A stretch of 58,571 nt of DNA from Calothrix anomala FACHB-343 (GTDB lineage Bacteria; Cyanobacteriota; Cyanobacteriia; Cyanobacteriales; Nostocaceae). The stretch lies in the NCBI RefSeq assembly GCF_014696435.1, contig NZ_JACJQG010000064.1, forward strand, positions 1 to 58,571. Reading direction: 5' to 3'. This document shows, one piece after another, positions 30,076-40,147 of the stretch. The notes under the pieces are model-generated. The model ran no database searches and was not told the DNA's origin. It was given only the letters and a program-made list of their open reading frames with translations. Within the stretch, counting starts at the first letter, position 1. Every line of letters starts with the position of its first letter. Made by a program: the position numbers and the translations under genes.

Positions 30076-30450
30076 GTGGTAGATGATTTTTTCCGCAGAG
30101 CGAGAGATTTGTTTTTAGGAAACAAAGACAATCAAGCTGAAGACGAATACCGCGATCGCGATGTCCGTCCAGCCAGTGAAGATCCATACGGTGATCCCGC
30201 AGACCAAGACGTTTATGGAAACGCCATCCCAGCTAGTCAAGACCCCTACGGCGACCCTGCAGACGTTTACGGAAACGCCATCCCCGCCAGCCAAGACCCC
30301 TACGGCGATCCGGGAGACTATTACGGAAACGCTATCCCAGCGAGTCAAGACCCCTACGGTGACCCCGCAGACCAAGGATCTTTTGGTGATGTCCGTCCAG
30401 CTAGCGAAGACCCCTATGGCGATCCCGCCGATGACGAATACCGTCGTTAA
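30076..30450 (+). CDS. Acidic DPYGDP-repeat protein
   Basis: Predicted 124-residue protein. After a short basic N-terminus (VDDFFRRARDLFLGNK) come six copies of an 18-22 residue unit built on PAS(Q/E)DPYGDPAD, alternating with VYGNAI. No transmembrane or signal segment. It looks like a low-complexity, probably disordered protein. The start is the GTG at 30076, preceded by AAGGAGA at a good distance; an earlier in-frame ATG exists. A strong terminator follows. Confidence 0.7.
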   Translation: MVDDFFRRARDLFLGNKDNQAEDEYRDRDVRPASEDPYGDPADQDVYGNAIPASQDPYGDPADVYGNAIPASQDPYGDPGDYYGNAIPASQDPYGDPADQGSFGDVRPASEDPYGDPADDEYRR

Positions 30451-30499
30451 AGCTAACTAGGATTGTTGAGGCTTCGATAACTTGGTAGATAGCAGATAA

Positions 30500-30528
30500 G
30501 GCAGTAGGATTGAAAACTACTGCCTTTT
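30500..30528 (+). terminator. Terminator of the DPYGDP-repeat gene
   Basis: Perfect 8 bp stem GGCAGTAG/CTACTGCC (30500-30507 with 30517-30524) followed by TTTT. The region to 30769 then carries a dispersed palindrome (AGCCTGCC-type, 30641-30658), otherwise nothing. Confidence 0.9.
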
Positions 30529-30769
30529 ATATAGGTGAAAACTGCTGTAAACAAACTCGGCATTTGCGAATCAGCAAATAGTTCTCTTGCTCACCCGATA
30601 TACCGCCCACAGGCTAGAAGCCTGGGGCTATTACTACCAAGCCTGCCTTTGCAGGCTTTGTTCAATTAGCCGCACCCTTGAGGGTAGCGGCGGGATTGCG
30701 GGATCAGCGAGGGCTATTATTCTGAATCACCAACTTTGCTAAACTGTGAAATTTCTCCGTTTGTGTTGA

Positions 30770-31750
30770 TTAAACGCTCACAGCCGCTAGAATTTCCTGC
30801 GCTCGGTCAATATTTTGACGTACAGATTGGGCAGAAAGATGTAAAGCAGCTTTTTCTTCGTCGGTGATATTTAATTCCAATACGCTCTCGATTCCACCGC
30901 AACTCAAGCGACAGGGAACGCCAATGAAGACATCATTTAAGCCGTATTCGCCTTGGAGATAAGCGGCTACAGGTAACAATCGCGACTGATTGAGCAATAT
31001 GGATTCCACCATGACGCTAACAGCAGAAGCAGGAGCAAAAAAAGCACCGCCTGTCTGCATTAATTCGACAATTTCCGCACCACCATTGCGGGTTCTTTCT
31101 ACTAAGCGTTCAATGGTAGCTGCATCTAATAATTCTGTAATGGGAATGCCGTTGACGTTAGCATAACGGGGTAAAGGAACCATTAAATCGCCGTGGCTAC
31201 CTAATACCATTGCTTTGACATCGGCGGGTAAAACTCCTAATTCTAAAGCAATAAAAGCTTCAAATCTGGCTGAGTCTAACACGCCAGCCATACCCATAAC
31301 GCGATCGCGTGGTAATCCGCTAGCTTGCCAAGCTAAATAAGTCATCACATCTAAAGGATTGGTGACAACTATTAAAATTGCATTGGGAGAATGAGCGATC
31401 GCATTTTTGGCTGCTTCCACCACAATCTTGGCATTGGTTTTGAGTAAATCATCTCTACTCATACCGGGTTTGCGGGGAATCCCTGCGGTAATTACAACAA
31501 TTTCTGAACCCGATGTATCAATATAGTCGTTAGTGCCGATAATTTGACGATTATGGATTTCAATTCCCCTAGCTTCCATTAAATCGAGCGCCAAGCCTTG
31601 AGGCATACCTTTGACGATATCTAGCAATACTACATCTGCTAGGTTTTTCTCTGCAATTCTTTGGGCTAAGGTACTACCAACTCTACCAGCACCAATAACA
31701 GTCACGCGGGGTAAATGACATACAGCCGGAGATTCAAGATAAGAAGACAT
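30770..31750 (-). CDS. mdh: Malate dehydrogenase
   Basis: Predicted 326-residue NAD-dependent malate dehydrogenase (LDH-like type). Coenzyme motif VTVIGAGRVGSTLAQRIA, substrate loop AGIPRKPGMSRDDLL (substrate-binding arginines), active-site segment VLGSHGDLMVPL with catalytic His, and the conserved NPLDVMTYLAW. Catalyses malate/oxaloacetate interconversion. Monocistronic; the upstream 31751-31999 carries only small GGACAAAAGTCC-type palindromes. Confidence 0.93.
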   Translation of the reverse strand: MSSYLESPAVCHLPRVTVIGAGRVGSTLAQRIAEKNLADVVLLDIVKGMPQGLALDLMEARGIEIHNRQIIGTNDYIDTSGSEIVVITAGIPRKPGMSRDDLLKTNAKIVVEAAKNAIAHSPNAILIVVTNPLDVMTYLAWQASGLPRDRVMGMAGVLDSARFEAFIALELGVLPADVKAMVLGSHGDLMVPLPRYANVNGIPITELLDAATIERLVERTRNGGAEIVELMQTGGAFFAPASAVSVMVESILLNQSRLLPVAAYLQGEYGLNDVFIGVPCRLSCGGIESVLELNITDEEKAALHLSAQSVRQNIDRAQEILAAVSV

Positions 31751-31999
31751 ATATATAAGCGACTAAATAGTCGGAGATAGTATTCCACCACCTACCTCAA
31801 CGATAGATTAGTGGTTTGGTTGATAAATTATGATGAGTTTGTTTTCAGCACAGGAGATGTTTTCCAACCAAGGACAAAAGTCCTGACTAATAGGTTTAAA
31901 AGTTTTTTATCAGCACAGTAGTGCTGGAAAATATAGGACTGAAGTCCCGATTACTAGCTGGATCAACCCCAGACTAAAAATTAGCCTGAGGGGAGAGAA

Positions 32000-32215
32000 T
32001 TATTTAAATTCTTCCAGTTGATCTACACGTAACCAAATGTTGGGTGTTGGAACTTGGCCAAACTTCACCAAGGCGTAATCCCCTTTGAGATCAACAATTT
32101 CGCCTTTGCTGTCAAACAAATAGTTAGGAAAGCGGGTATCGCTAGCTTTTGCTTCTAAGCTGTTTTCCAGCTTTTCGCGAACAGCGCGAACCATATCACC
32201 TCTTTTGATTGGCAT
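32000..32215 (-). CDS. ndhO: NAD(P)H-quinone oxidoreductase subunit O
   Basis: Predicted 71-residue NdhO, a cyanobacteria/chloroplast-specific peripheral subunit of the photosynthetic NDH-1 complex. [20 protein letters not shown] begins the family; the rest ([20 protein letters not shown]) is a small beta barrel. The start at 32215 matches the known N-terminus; 20 upstream codons do not. Normal length. Confidence 0.95.
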   Translation of the reverse strand: MPIKRGDMVRAVREKLENSLEAKASDTRFPNYLFDSKGEIVDLKGDYALVKFGQVPTPNIWLRVDQLEEFK

Positions 32216-32638
32216 GAGTTCCCCTCTCGATTTTATAAATCCTTTTATACAGGATCTTAGCTCGTGCCAATACACAAAGGCTAAAAGCTGGCATTGGTAT
32301 CTTTAAATATCAAGCTTTAACTTCCCAATGTATTACGAAACGTAAATAAGCTTACTATCAATTTACAGCAGATTGCCAATTGCTGAGGTACAGATGATCG
32401 TTGATTGTAGAGTTACTGGCACTGCCATGCCCACCTGTGTCAACTTAAGGTGAAACCCTTGCCAAGATTCGATTTTTAATTCCATCGCCTACCATTAAGC
32501 TCCGCGTTACCCCACCCCAGTTTTGTCTAAAGCCAAAACTTCCCCTCCCCTTGGCAAGGGGAGGGGTTAGGGGAGGGGTAAAAGGCTTGTGGGGTAAGCA
32601 TTTGAATTTAAGTTGACACCAATGTGCCATGCCCCTAC

Positions 32639-33499
32639 CTAATGTTGACATTCAGGGCAAAAGTGGCTCGAACGCCCTCCTAACTTTATGCGCTGTATCA
32701 CATTACCACAGACGCGGCAAGGTTCTCCCGTGCGGTTGTATACTAACGCTACACCGCCATAGTTACCATTAACACCCTTAACATTGAGGAAATTACTAAA
32801 AGTCGTGCCGCCAGCCGCAATACTTGCTTCTAATACTTGAATTATGGCAGTACGCAAAAGTTCGATTTGCGATCGCTCTAAATTTGTACCAAGAGTTTCT
32901 GGCAAAATCCCGCTCTTAAACAGTGCTTCATCAGCGTAGATATTACCCAACCCCGCCACCACTGACTGATCCAATAAAGCAGTCTTAATCGGACGGCGGC
33001 GATTTTGCAATTTTTGCACCAAGTAATCAACTGTAAACTCTGGGGAAAACGGATCTACCGCCAGTTTAGCTAAACCTGTCATTGCAGTTTCCACAGGTAC
33101 GTTTGGCGGAACCCACCACATTTGCCCAAAGGTACGCTGATCGACAAAGCGTAATTCTTGTTGATCCCCAAAGAATAATCGCACTCGCGTGTGCTTGTGT
33201 AATGGCTCATCTCGATGCAGCCAGAGTAATTGTCCAGTCATCCGCAAATGCGCCCCTAGATAGCCAGTATGGGAAGAAGGAGATGGGGAGGACAAAGGAG
33301 ATAATTCTGCTAGGAGATACTTTCCTCGACGATGCCAAGTAGAAATAGTATTTCCTTTAATTCCATTAATAAACTCACCAACAGAAAACGGGTAGGCAAT
33401 GGTGCGATCGAGCAACACATCTCCACCCGTAATTTCTTGATTTAGGGTCAACTGATTTAGACCCCTGCGTACTGTTTCAACTTCAGGCAGTTCAGGCAT
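32639..33499 (-). CDS. mutM: Formamidopyrimidine-DNA glycosylase
   Basis: Predicted 286-residue base-excision repair glycosylase/lyase. N-terminal catalytic PELPEVETVRRGL, with Pro2 and Glu3. Helix-two-turn-helix at DQSVVAGLGNIYADEAL. Zinc finger CRVCGNVIQ...HFCPECQH at the C-terminus. Removes 8-oxoguanine and Fapy lesions. It reads toward ndhO with a C-rich palindrome between (32547-32580). Confidence 0.95.
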   Translation of the reverse strand: MPELPEVETVRRGLNQLTLNQEITGGDVLLDRTIAYPFSVGEFINGIKGNTISTWHRRGKYLLAELSPLSSPSPSSHTGYLGAHLRMTGQLLWLHRDEPLHKHTRVRLFFGDQQELRFVDQRTFGQMWWVPPNVPVETAMTGLAKLAVDPFSPEFTVDYLVQKLQNRRRPIKTALLDQSVVAGLGNIYADEALFKSGILPETLGTNLERSQIELLRTAIIQVLEASIAAGGTTFSNFLNVKGVNGNYGGVALVYNRTGEPCRVCGNVIQRIKLGGRSSHFCPECQH

Positions 33500-33649
33500 T
33501 CAAGCTGATTAAGCAACCAAATTGCTATTTGAGGATAGAGGATAACAGAGCAGGAGGTAGCGAACACCTCCAAAATTCCAATGGTTAGCTTGTAACCTGG
33601 GAATCCTTCTCTATCATCCCATGAAAAAATCCCCTGATAGCTCAATTAC

Positions 33650-33862
33650 TTACTTTTTAGCTTTTGCTGCTGGGGCTGCAACCTCTACTAATTCGTCTGG
33701 GGAAAAGTTATTGGTGTTAACACCTGCATAATTTACCTTCTCAAAACGGACAATCACTGAATACTTGATACCGCTTTGGTCAACAGAAGCCACGGTGCCG
33801 ACATCTTGAAACCAGTAGGACTCTGGGCGGAGAATACGTACTTTAGAACCACGTTGAACCAT
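33650..33862 (-). CDS. psaE: Photosystem I reaction centre subunit IV (PsaE)
   Basis: Predicted 70-residue PsaE, stromal-side PSI subunit that helps ferredoxin docking and cyclic electron flow. [20 protein letters not shown] opens the SH3-like fold, then [19 protein letters not shown] and [11 protein letters not shown] lysine/alanine tail follows. Complete and normal length. Confidence 0.97.
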   Translation of the reverse strand: MVQRGSKVRILRPESYWFQDVGTVASVDQSGIKYSVIVRFEKVNYAGVNTNNFSPDELVEVAAPAAKAKK

Positions 33863-34023
33863 GAGTTTTTTCCCTTTTAGTTATGAATTGCCAATAATAA
33901 CGGCTAATTGATTTCACTCTACAACTAGAAGGACGCAGCCAGAAGCTTTGTTAAGTTATTTTTCTTGTTAGTTAGTTGTTAGAGACGCGATTAATCGCGT
34001 CTGTACAATTGTCATCATTTGTC

Positions 34024-34100
34024 CCCCAATGCCCAATGCCCAATGCCCAATGCCCAATGCCCAATGCCCCATGCCCCATGCCCAATGCCCCATGCCCAAT
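34024..34100. repeat. Heptamer tandem repeat array
   Basis: About ten copies of CCCAATG/CCCCATG in tandem upstream of psaE's neighbour. The rest of 33863-34186 includes the psaE leader; no other feature seen. Confidence 0.85.
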
Positions 34101-34186
34101 ACTTAAAAAAGTATGAAATACATCTTGACAAAAATCTGACTATAGTTTAATTTCGTGTCGTTCGCAGATAACACTTCAGGAAAACC

Positions 34187-34777
34187 TCATACTTTATTCA
34201 GTACAAACACACTACCCTCGTTCCCTCTACCGATCCGTAGATCGTTATCTAAATAAGTGATATCTAACCATCCTTGTTGTTTATCACTGTTAATCGCAGT
34301 ATCAATCGCTGTGAATTTGTTACCAGATTCAATTTGTTGGATAAAATTATCTGGCGAGTTGTAACCTAATAACCGTTGCCAACCGATGATACTTCGATTA
34401 AATTTGACTTGGACACGACGACCTGAGACTGGCTCGAATTTGGCAGCAACGCTGACTAAACCTTCTAAAAAAGGTAAGCCATAAATCTCGGCTATATTGT
34501 AAACGCTAGTATTTTCTACGCGAATGTACTGGTAAATTTGTCCCAGTTTAAAAAAGGGTAATCGATCCAGATTTAATAGAGCTTTGCTTGTGGTGTATAT
34601 TAATCGCCAGTTACCATCAAGCAATTCAGGAGCTTCTACAGGTCGTGGTGTGGGGTTGAAATCTTCTAAAGTGGCGATCGCTGCTAAGATAGCTTGCTTC
34701 TGTTGGTCACCAGCAAGTAAACCGCGATTAGTGCCTGCGATCGCATCTAAGAGAGCCGATTTTCCCAGCATCGTCAA
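34187..34777 (-). CDS. PAP/fibrillin-family protein
   Basis: Predicted 196-residue plastid-lipid-associated (fibrillin) protein. Landmarks: LLDGNWRLIYTTSKALLNLD, YQYIRVENTSVYNIAE and LDITYLDNDLRIGRGNEGSVFVL. In cyanobacteria and plastids these lipocalin-like proteins associate with thylakoids and plastoglobules. Start could be the second Met (two codons in). Alone, leftward. Confidence 0.85.
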   Translation of the reverse strand: MTMLGKSALLDAIAGTNRGLLAGDQQKQAILAAIATLEDFNPTPRPVEAPELLDGNWRLIYTTSKALLNLDRLPFFKLGQIYQYIRVENTSVYNIAEIYGLPFLEGLVSVAAKFEPVSGRRVQVKFNRSIIGWQRLLGYNSPDNFIQQIESGNKFTAIDTAINSDKQQGWLDITYLDNDLRIGRGNEGSVFVLNKV

Positions 34778-35014
34778 TTACCTCAAAAACATCAGGATGA
34801 AATTCAGTATCAAACATATAAAAATATCGAATGTATTCGGTCTTCCCAGATCGTCAATCAGGTTCCGTCATCTGTCATAAGGTAATTAAATAAATGTCTT
34901 TTGATAGATTACGGATTAATCAACTCTTGAGTTGAATTAATAACTAAATTAACTCATATCCAGTGATAGACTCTTATTGTCTAGCTACTTGACTTTCTCG
35001 TTTCTCAGACCATT

Positions 35015-35254
35015 ATGTTGAACTCTCCATTACGTGAAGAACCTCGCAATCAGCGAGCTGCTGTGATTCCTTTAAAACAAGAGACCTCTCTTTTAGACTG
35101 GTTGCAAGCGAGCGGTCGGATTATCGCGAGAGACGTTCACGAACCTGATTTTCTCGAAGATGAAGAAGAAATATCAGAGTTTCTCGGTGGAGAAGATGGT
35201 ATCGGTGATTACGATCTTGATGACGACGATGATATAGCTATTGCCGATGACTAG
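35015..35254 (+). CDS. Small acidic protein, DUF3134-like
   Basis: Predicted 79-residue cyanobacterial protein. A conserved N-terminal half (RNQRAAVIPLKQETSLLDWL, then ASGRIIARD) precedes a very acidic tail (DDDDDIAIADD). Function unknown. mraY begins 80 bases downstream, so they may share a transcript. Confidence 0.7.
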   Translation: MLNSPLREEPRNQRAAVIPLKQETSLLDWLQASGRIIARDVHEPDFLEDEEEISEFLGGEDGIGDYDLDDDDDIAIADD

Positions 35255-35334
35255 CCTAATTATGGCTGAGAAATTTGTGGCTTATATCGTCACTATTGTT
35301 CAGCTTTGTAAGTGTGGAGTGAAGGGAAATTTCC

Positions 35335-36432
35335 GTGGACGCTAAACTATCTCCTGACCAAGGGTTAAACTTTTCTGGAATCGGTATCGCTTCTTGTTTG
35401 GCTATCGGGCTAGGCGGGGCAGCATTGATTTTAGATTCAATGGGTAATAGATTGCCTTGGCAGGGTATGTCTTTAACCCTGCCCCTATTATTGTGTGCAT
35501 TAATAACAGCAGCTTTGGGCTTTTGGGTAATCCCTCTGCTACAAGCACTCAAAACTGGGCAAATTATCCGTGAAGATGGCCCCCAAGCCCATCTCAAAAA
35601 AGCAGGTACACCCACAATGGGGGGAATATTCTTTATTCCTGTGGCGGTAGTAGTTGCTTGCATCTTGTCTAATTTTGCTAAAGAAGTGGTAGCTGTTTCT
35701 GCATTGACACTCAGCTATGGGTTTATTGGCTGGTTAGATGACTGGCAAATTTTACGCCGCAAGTCGAATAAGGGTATATCTCCTCGGACGAAACTAGCTT
35801 TGCAAATCGGTTTTGCAGTTTTGTTTTGTGTGTGGCTGATGTTCAATCAACCGACTGGAATCACAAGTATTGCTTTACCCTTGGTTAGTGTTTCCATTCC
35901 TTTAGGATTTCTCTTTTGGCCTTTAGCAGGCTTTGCTTTAGTCGCAGAAAGTAATGCAACCAACCTGACTGATGGTATTGACGGTTTAGCAGGTGGAACT
36001 GTTGCGATCGCACTTTTAGCACTTGCTGCTGTAGTTGCACCCACCGCACCAGGACTAATGGTTTTCTGTGCTGCATTAAGCGGCGCTTGTTTAGGTTTCT
36101 TAGCCCATAACCGCAACCCAGCCCGTGTTTTTATGGGAGATACCGGTTCCCTGGCTTTAGGGGGCGCTCTAGCGGCTGTAGCATTGTTAACTAACAGCTT
36201 AGTGGTACTGTTTATTCTCAGTGGTATCTTCTTCGTCGAAACCCTCTCTGTAATGGCGCAAGTAAGTTACTACAAAGCCACCAAAGGCCCCGATGGTAAA
36301 GGTAAGCGACTTTTCAAAATGGCACCTTTACACCATCATCTAGAACTCACTGGTTGGTCAGAATTGCAAGTGGTCGCAGTATTTTATTTAATCGCCGCAA
36401 TCTTAGCTACAATCACGATGGCGATCGCTTAA
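35335..36432 (+). CDS. mraY: Phospho-N-acetylmuramoyl-pentapeptide transferase
   Basis: Predicted 365-residue integral membrane enzyme that makes lipid I for peptidoglycan. About ten transmembrane segments. Catalytic motifs: [16 protein letters not shown] (first cytosolic loop), [29 protein letters not shown] (Asp pair) and [11 protein letters not shown] (HHH near the end). The start is the GTG at 35335; the family N-terminus in cyanobacteria is long as here. Confidence 0.95.
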   Translation: MDAKLSPDQGLNFSGIGIASCLAIGLGGAALILDSMGNRLPWQGMSLTLPLLLCALITAALGFWVIPLLQALKTGQIIREDGPQAHLKKAGTPTMGGIFFIPVAVVVACILSNFAKEVVAVSALTLSYGFIGWLDDWQILRRKSNKGISPRTKLALQIGFAVLFCVWLMFNQPTGITSIALPLVSVSIPLGFLFWPLAGFALVAESNATNLTDGIDGLAGGTVAIALLALAAVVAPTAPGLMVFCAALSGACLGFLAHNRNPARVFMGDTGSLALGGALAAVALLTNSLVVLFILSGIFFVETLSVMAQVSYYKATKGPDGKGKRLFKMAPLHHHLELTGWSELQVVAVFYLIAAILATITMAIA

Positions 36433-36477
36433 TTCGCAACTTGTTTAACAAAATCATTTGAAATAAAAATCAACCCT

Positions 36478-36501
36478 CCCCACATCACAGTGGGGTTTTT
36501 T
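36478..36501 (+). terminator. mraY terminator
   Basis: 6 bp stem CCCCAC/GTGGGG (36478-36483 with 36490-36495) followed by six T, 46 bases past the mraY stop. Confidence 0.9.
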
Positions 36502-36506
36502 GTTTT

Positions 36507-36617
36507 GGGGCATTGGGCATTGGGCATGGGGCATTGGGCATTGGGCATGGGGCATTGGGCATTGGGCATGGGGCATGGGGCATTGGGCATTGGGCATTGG
36601 GCATTGGGCATTGGGCA
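36507..36617. repeat. GGGCATT heptamer array
   Basis: About 15 tandem or near-tandem copies of GGGCATT/GGGCATG directly after the mraY terminator. This is the classic short tandemly repeated repetitive (STRR) sequence of heterocystous cyanobacteria. No coding role. Confidence 0.95.
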
Positions 36618-36677
36618 CAGACGCGATGAATCGCGTCTCTACAATTGTCCTCCTTGTCCTCCTTCTCTTCCCTTCCC

Positions 36678-37181
36678 TTATCCTCTCATTTGTTTGACTA
36701 AATGAACTAGTTCTGGTATAATTAACTTCTCCATACCCAGGCGTACTGCATTACTAGAACCTGGAAGGGAGAAGATTAACTGATTTTGATAAACACCAGC
36801 AACAGCGCGAGATGCGATCGCTCGCGAACCAATTTCTTGATAACTGAGAAACCGAAACAATTCTCCAAATCCGGGTAAGGTTTTCTCTAATAATTTCTCA
36901 ATAGCATCATAGGTGGTGTCTCTGGGCGCAATACCTGTGCCACCATTGAAAATCACCACATCCACATTTGCACTTTCACCCAGCAGTTTTATCTGTGCTT
37001 GAATTTGTGCTGGCTCATCTTTGATAATTTTGTGCGCTACTACAGCATGATTAGCAGCTAAAAGTAATTCCTTAATTAACTGACCACTTTTATCTGTTTC
37101 TAAAGAACGTGTATCGCTAACAGTGACAACAGCACAATTTACCGCGATTCCCACTGAATCTGGATGAGGTTGTTGCGTCAT
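36678..37181 (-). CDS. moaB: Molybdenum cofactor biosynthesis protein B
   Basis: Predicted 167-residue MoaB/Mog-like molybdopterin adenylyltransferase family protein. Landmarks: AVVTVSDTRSLETDKSGQLI, FNGGTGIAPRDTTYDAI and FSLPGSSNAVRLGMEKLI. Acts in molybdopterin maturation, here near no other moa gene. Confidence 0.9.
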   Translation of the reverse strand: MTQQPHPDSVGIAVNCAVVTVSDTRSLETDKSGQLIKELLLAANHAVVAHKIIKDEPAQIQAQIKLLGESANVDVVIFNGGTGIAPRDTTYDAIEKLLEKTLPGFGELFRFLSYQEIGSRAIASRAVAGVYQNQLIFSLPGSSNAVRLGMEKLIIPELVHLVKQMRG

Positions 37182-37310
37182 AAATTTAATTTTTGCACGG
37201 TAAGTTATTAGTCATTAGTCTTTAGCTAATGACTAATGTAGGGGCGAGTTCACAGGTATCCGCAAATATCCATAAATATCTCGCATAAACCCGCCCCTAC
37301 TAATGAATAA

Positions 37311-37646
37311 TTAAGATTTGCTCAATCCTAGACCGTTTTCATCAGCGTAACGCTCCATGAAGCGCATAAAGCGATCCCATTCTTCAACGGATTTCATCAG
37401 GTATATTGCTTCTAATACTTCTGGCTTACCGTTAACAAATTTAGCCTTCACTTCACGGGTAACGATTTCGCCTTCTTCGTCAATCAGGTACATCCCGGTG
37501 ATATCTTCGGTAGTGGTTTGAGCTAAAGCTTTAGGATTTATAAAAGTAAATGTTGCAGTACTACTTTCACCACTACGCGATCGCGTTAAGCGGACATCAG
37601 GTACTACATCTTCGTCTATACCTCTAGAAAATTGGATTTTCGCCAT
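37311..37646 (-). CDS. psb28: Photosystem II assembly protein Psb28
   Basis: Predicted 111-residue Psb28, a PSII assembly factor binding CP47/D1-D2 intermediates. Landmarks: [20 protein letters not shown] at the start, then [15 protein letters not shown] and [19 protein letters not shown]. Complete. Confidence 0.95.
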   Translation of the reverse strand: MAKIQFSRGIDEDVVPDVRLTRSRSGESSTATFTFINPKALAQTTTEDITGMYLIDEEGEIVTREVKAKFVNGKPEVLEAIYLMKSVEEWDRFMRFMERYADENGLGLSKS

Positions 37647-37752
37647 GATGAGTGAACTTAAAGTTTTGTAATGATTAATATATTATTCTCTCATCATTTG
37701 CGAACCAAGCAATCTTTACTATTACGGAGATTCTTACGTTAAGGATAAACAC

Positions 37753-38205
37753 TTAACTAGCTTCTCTTTCTAGTATTAAAGTTACCGGGCCGTCATTTTC
37801 AATGCTAACTTGCATCATCGCGCCAAATTCGCCAGTTTCCACTTTTAAACCACTGGTACGTAACTTAGTAACAAATTTTTCATATAAATCTTGAGCTAAT
37901 GAGGGAATAGCCGACCGGTCAAAGGAAGGACGGCGACCTTTGTGACAATCACCATAAAGCGTAAACTGGCTAACTACCAGTAAATCACCACCAATTTCTT
38001 GCACAGATTTTTGCCAGCGATCTCCTCCCTCTTCATCAGGAAACAACCGCAATTCCAAACATTTACGCGCCATCCAGTCGAGTTCCGCATCGGTATCAGT
38101 ATCAGCAATCCCTACAAGTAAGTTGAGTCCCCGATCAATTTTGCCGATAATTTCTCCATTAACAGTCACTTGAGATGATTTAACTCGTTGGATAATAACG
38201 CGCAT
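37753..38205 (-). CDS. dtd: D-aminoacyl-tRNA deacylase
   Basis: Predicted 150-residue Dtd that hydrolyses D-amino acids from mischarged tRNA. Landmarks: [38 protein letters not shown] (active-site SQFTLYGD) and [18 protein letters not shown] (the GxPxx-like loop region NDGPVT). Start at MRVIIQ, 15 codons into a longer frame. Confidence 0.95.
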   Translation of the reverse strand: MRVIIQRVKSSQVTVNGEIIGKIDRGLNLLVGIADTDTDAELDWMARKCLELRLFPDEEGGDRWQKSVQEIGGDLLVVSQFTLYGDCHKGRRPSFDRSAIPSLAQDLYEKFVTKLRTSGLKVETGEFGAMMQVSIENDGPVTLILEREAS

Positions 38206-38269
38206 GTAAAGATAATAAATTGCAAAATAAGAACAAAATAAGAATAACAATAATAATATTTAAACTAGT

Positions 38270-38578
38270 TTAAGGAGTTCTCTCTCCATAAATACTTTCC
38301 CGACTAATATCTTCATCATTTAAAGTCGGGAGATTCATATCTTGATGGCTTTCTACCCATTTTTGAAATGCGGCTATCCACTCTTGTGGGGTTGCGGTTT
38401 CATAACAAGGTTGTTCTATGACAGGCTGTATTAGCTGCTCAAGCATGATATCCAAGTGTGGTTGAATTTCTGATATATTACGCTTGGATATCTTTGCCAA
38501 CAAAAGCTTTATTGTCTCAATTTCTTCTATATAAAATTGTTCTAACTCATTTAAATTTGGTTTTGGTTGACTGTTCAT
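38270..38578 (-). CDS. Hypothetical protein
   Basis: Predicted 102-residue helical, acidic protein (NELEQFYIEEIETIKLLLAK; TPQEWIAAFQKWVESH). The start MNSQPKPNLNE at 38578 is favoured over an upstream Met. It resembles small unknown proteins often found in cyanobacteria, some of them beside toxin genes, but no partner is present here. Confidence 0.5.
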   Translation of the reverse strand: MNSQPKPNLNELEQFYIEEIETIKLLLAKISKRNISEIQPHLDIMLEQLIQPVIEQPCYETATPQEWIAAFQKWVESHQDMNLPTLNDEDISRESIYGERTP

Positions 38579-38645
38579 ATTTCCAACCTCATTAATTATT
38601 AGTAGGCTGAACATTGCCCAGCCTACAAAATGTAATTCATCATCT

Positions 38646-38721
38646 TTCATTTTCACTAGTCAATTTCATTACAAATGACTAATGACTAATGACTAATGAC
38701 TAATGACCAATGACAAATGAC
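38646..38721. repeat. Heptamer array (GACTAAT)
   Basis: About six copies of GACTAAT followed by GACAAAT/GACCAAT variants between two leftward genes. Confidence 0.85.
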
Positions 38722-38727
38722 CAATCC

Positions 38728-39897
38728 TTACTTCCCAAAACCCTTACCCCGACTTACGGAAGGAAGACAAAGACAATTTTCTAGCTGACTGAACAAAGCT
38801 TCTTTATCTAAATTTTGACCAATCAAAACTAACTGGTTCTTAGGTTGACCTTTCCATTCATCATCATCCATTGTGAAGCGCTTGCCACACAAGTGAAAAA
38901 TATGACGTTTGGGACTTTCTTCAAACCACATAATCCCCTTAGCACGAAAGACATCGGTGGGTAGTTGGTTATCTAAGAAATATTGGAATTTTCTAATAGA
39001 AAATGGCTTGTCACTTTGGAAAGATAATGATGTAAACCCATCATTTTCTAAATGGTCGGAATGATGGTGATGATGCTCATGATCGTGGTCATGATCGTGA
39101 TGGTCATGACCGCAAGTAGAATGATCGTGGTCGTGGTCATGGCCGCAGGTAGAATGGTCATGATCGTGGTCATGATCGTGATGAGCGTGAGCATGGTCGT
39201 GGTCATGATCGTGATGCTCATGTTCATCGTCTACATTATCAAAATACTTGTCAGACTCAAACAAACCAACACTAAGAATTAAGGGAAGTGGTACTTCTGA
39301 ACGGGTGGTGCGGAGAATTCGCGCATCTTCTTTGACTTCACCAATTTTTCTTTCTAATTCATTTAAAGCAGTCTCATTAACTAAATCTACTTTATTGAGA
39401 ATAATCACATCACCATAGGCAATCTGACTATATGCTGCTTGAGAATTAAATAAATCTAGGCTGTAATTCGCCGCATCTACTACGGTAATAATTGAATCTA
39501 AACGAGTTAAATCTCGTAATTCTGTACCGAGAAATGTTAAAGCAACTGGCAATGGATCTGCTAGTCCAGTTGTTTCTACAACTAAATAATCTAATTTTTC
39601 TTCTCGTTCTAGAACTTTGTAAACCGCATCAACTAAATCACTGTTAATTGTGCAACAAATACAACCATTACTTAATTCCACCATGTTTTCATCGGTGGAA
39701 ACAATTAATTCGTTATCGATGCCAATTTCACCAAATTCATTAACTAAAACAGCCGTTTTTAATCCTTGCTGATTAGTCAGGATATGATTAAGTAATGTTG
39801 TTTTACCACTACCAAGGAAACCTGTAATAATTGTGACAGGTATACCTTGTTTTGGCGCATCCATTGCTTGAGATTCAGGAGTAACTGCTGATTGCAT
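38728..39897 (-). CDS. CobW/ZNG1-type GTPase with His-rich loop
   Basis: Predicted 389-residue G3E-family metallochaperone GTPase. Walker A VTIITGFLGSGKTTLLNHIL, the CxCC metal site NGCICCTI, Walker B VVETTGLADP and NKVDLV guanine specificity. Between the GTPase domain and the C-terminal domain lies a segment of about 55 residues made mostly of His and Asp with two STCGHD units, a probable zinc or cobalt reservoir. The C-terminal CobW domain (FRAKGIMWFEESPKRHIF) is intact. Likely delivers Zn(II) to client enzymes under zinc limitation. Confidence 0.92.
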   Translation of the reverse strand: MQSAVTPESQAMDAPKQGIPVTIITGFLGSGKTTLLNHILTNQQGLKTAVLVNEFGEIGIDNELIVSTDENMVELSNGCICCTINSDLVDAVYKVLEREEKLDYLVVETTGLADPLPVALTFLGTELRDLTRLDSIITVVDAANYSLDLFNSQAAYSQIAYGDVIILNKVDLVNETALNELERKIGEVKEDARILRTTRSEVPLPLILSVGLFESDKYFDNVDDEHEHHDHDHDHAHAHHDHDHDHDHSTCGHDHDHDHSTCGHDHHDHDHDHEHHHHHSDHLENDGFTSLSFQSDKPFSIRKFQYFLDNQLPTDVFRAKGIMWFEESPKRHIFHLCGKRFTMDDDEWKGQPKNQLVLIGQNLDKEALFSQLENCLCLPSVSRGKGFGK

Positions 39898-40147
39898 AGC
39901 GCTCTAATCAAAACAAAATAAAGTCAAAAAGGTAGGAGTGTAGCGCAACGAGTCCAGAAAAAACTAGCATAGGGATGCTGGACTCTCATCCCTGGTGCTT
40001 TACCCTATTATTACGTATCTATCTATTTATCAATTACTGAATGTAGCTGTCTTTGCTTTAATGTTGCATATAGATAGATCGCTAAGATGTTTAGCACATA
40101 ATGGTTTTTCCATTCTGAATCTTGAATAACTGAATTTTGAACTGCTT

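Noticed and set aside
30115-30375. Leftward frame antisense to the DPYGDP-repeat gene
   Set aside because: Mirror of repeat units; the sense frame has the ribosome site and terminator.
36429-36705. Open frames in both directions across the heptamer array
   Set aside because: Heptamer repeats give long open frames of MPNAQCP or GHWALGM by arithmetic; no coding signal.
39052-39282. Rightward 76-residue frame antisense to the CobW-type gene
   Set aside because: Artefact of the His/Asp codon repeat read backwards.
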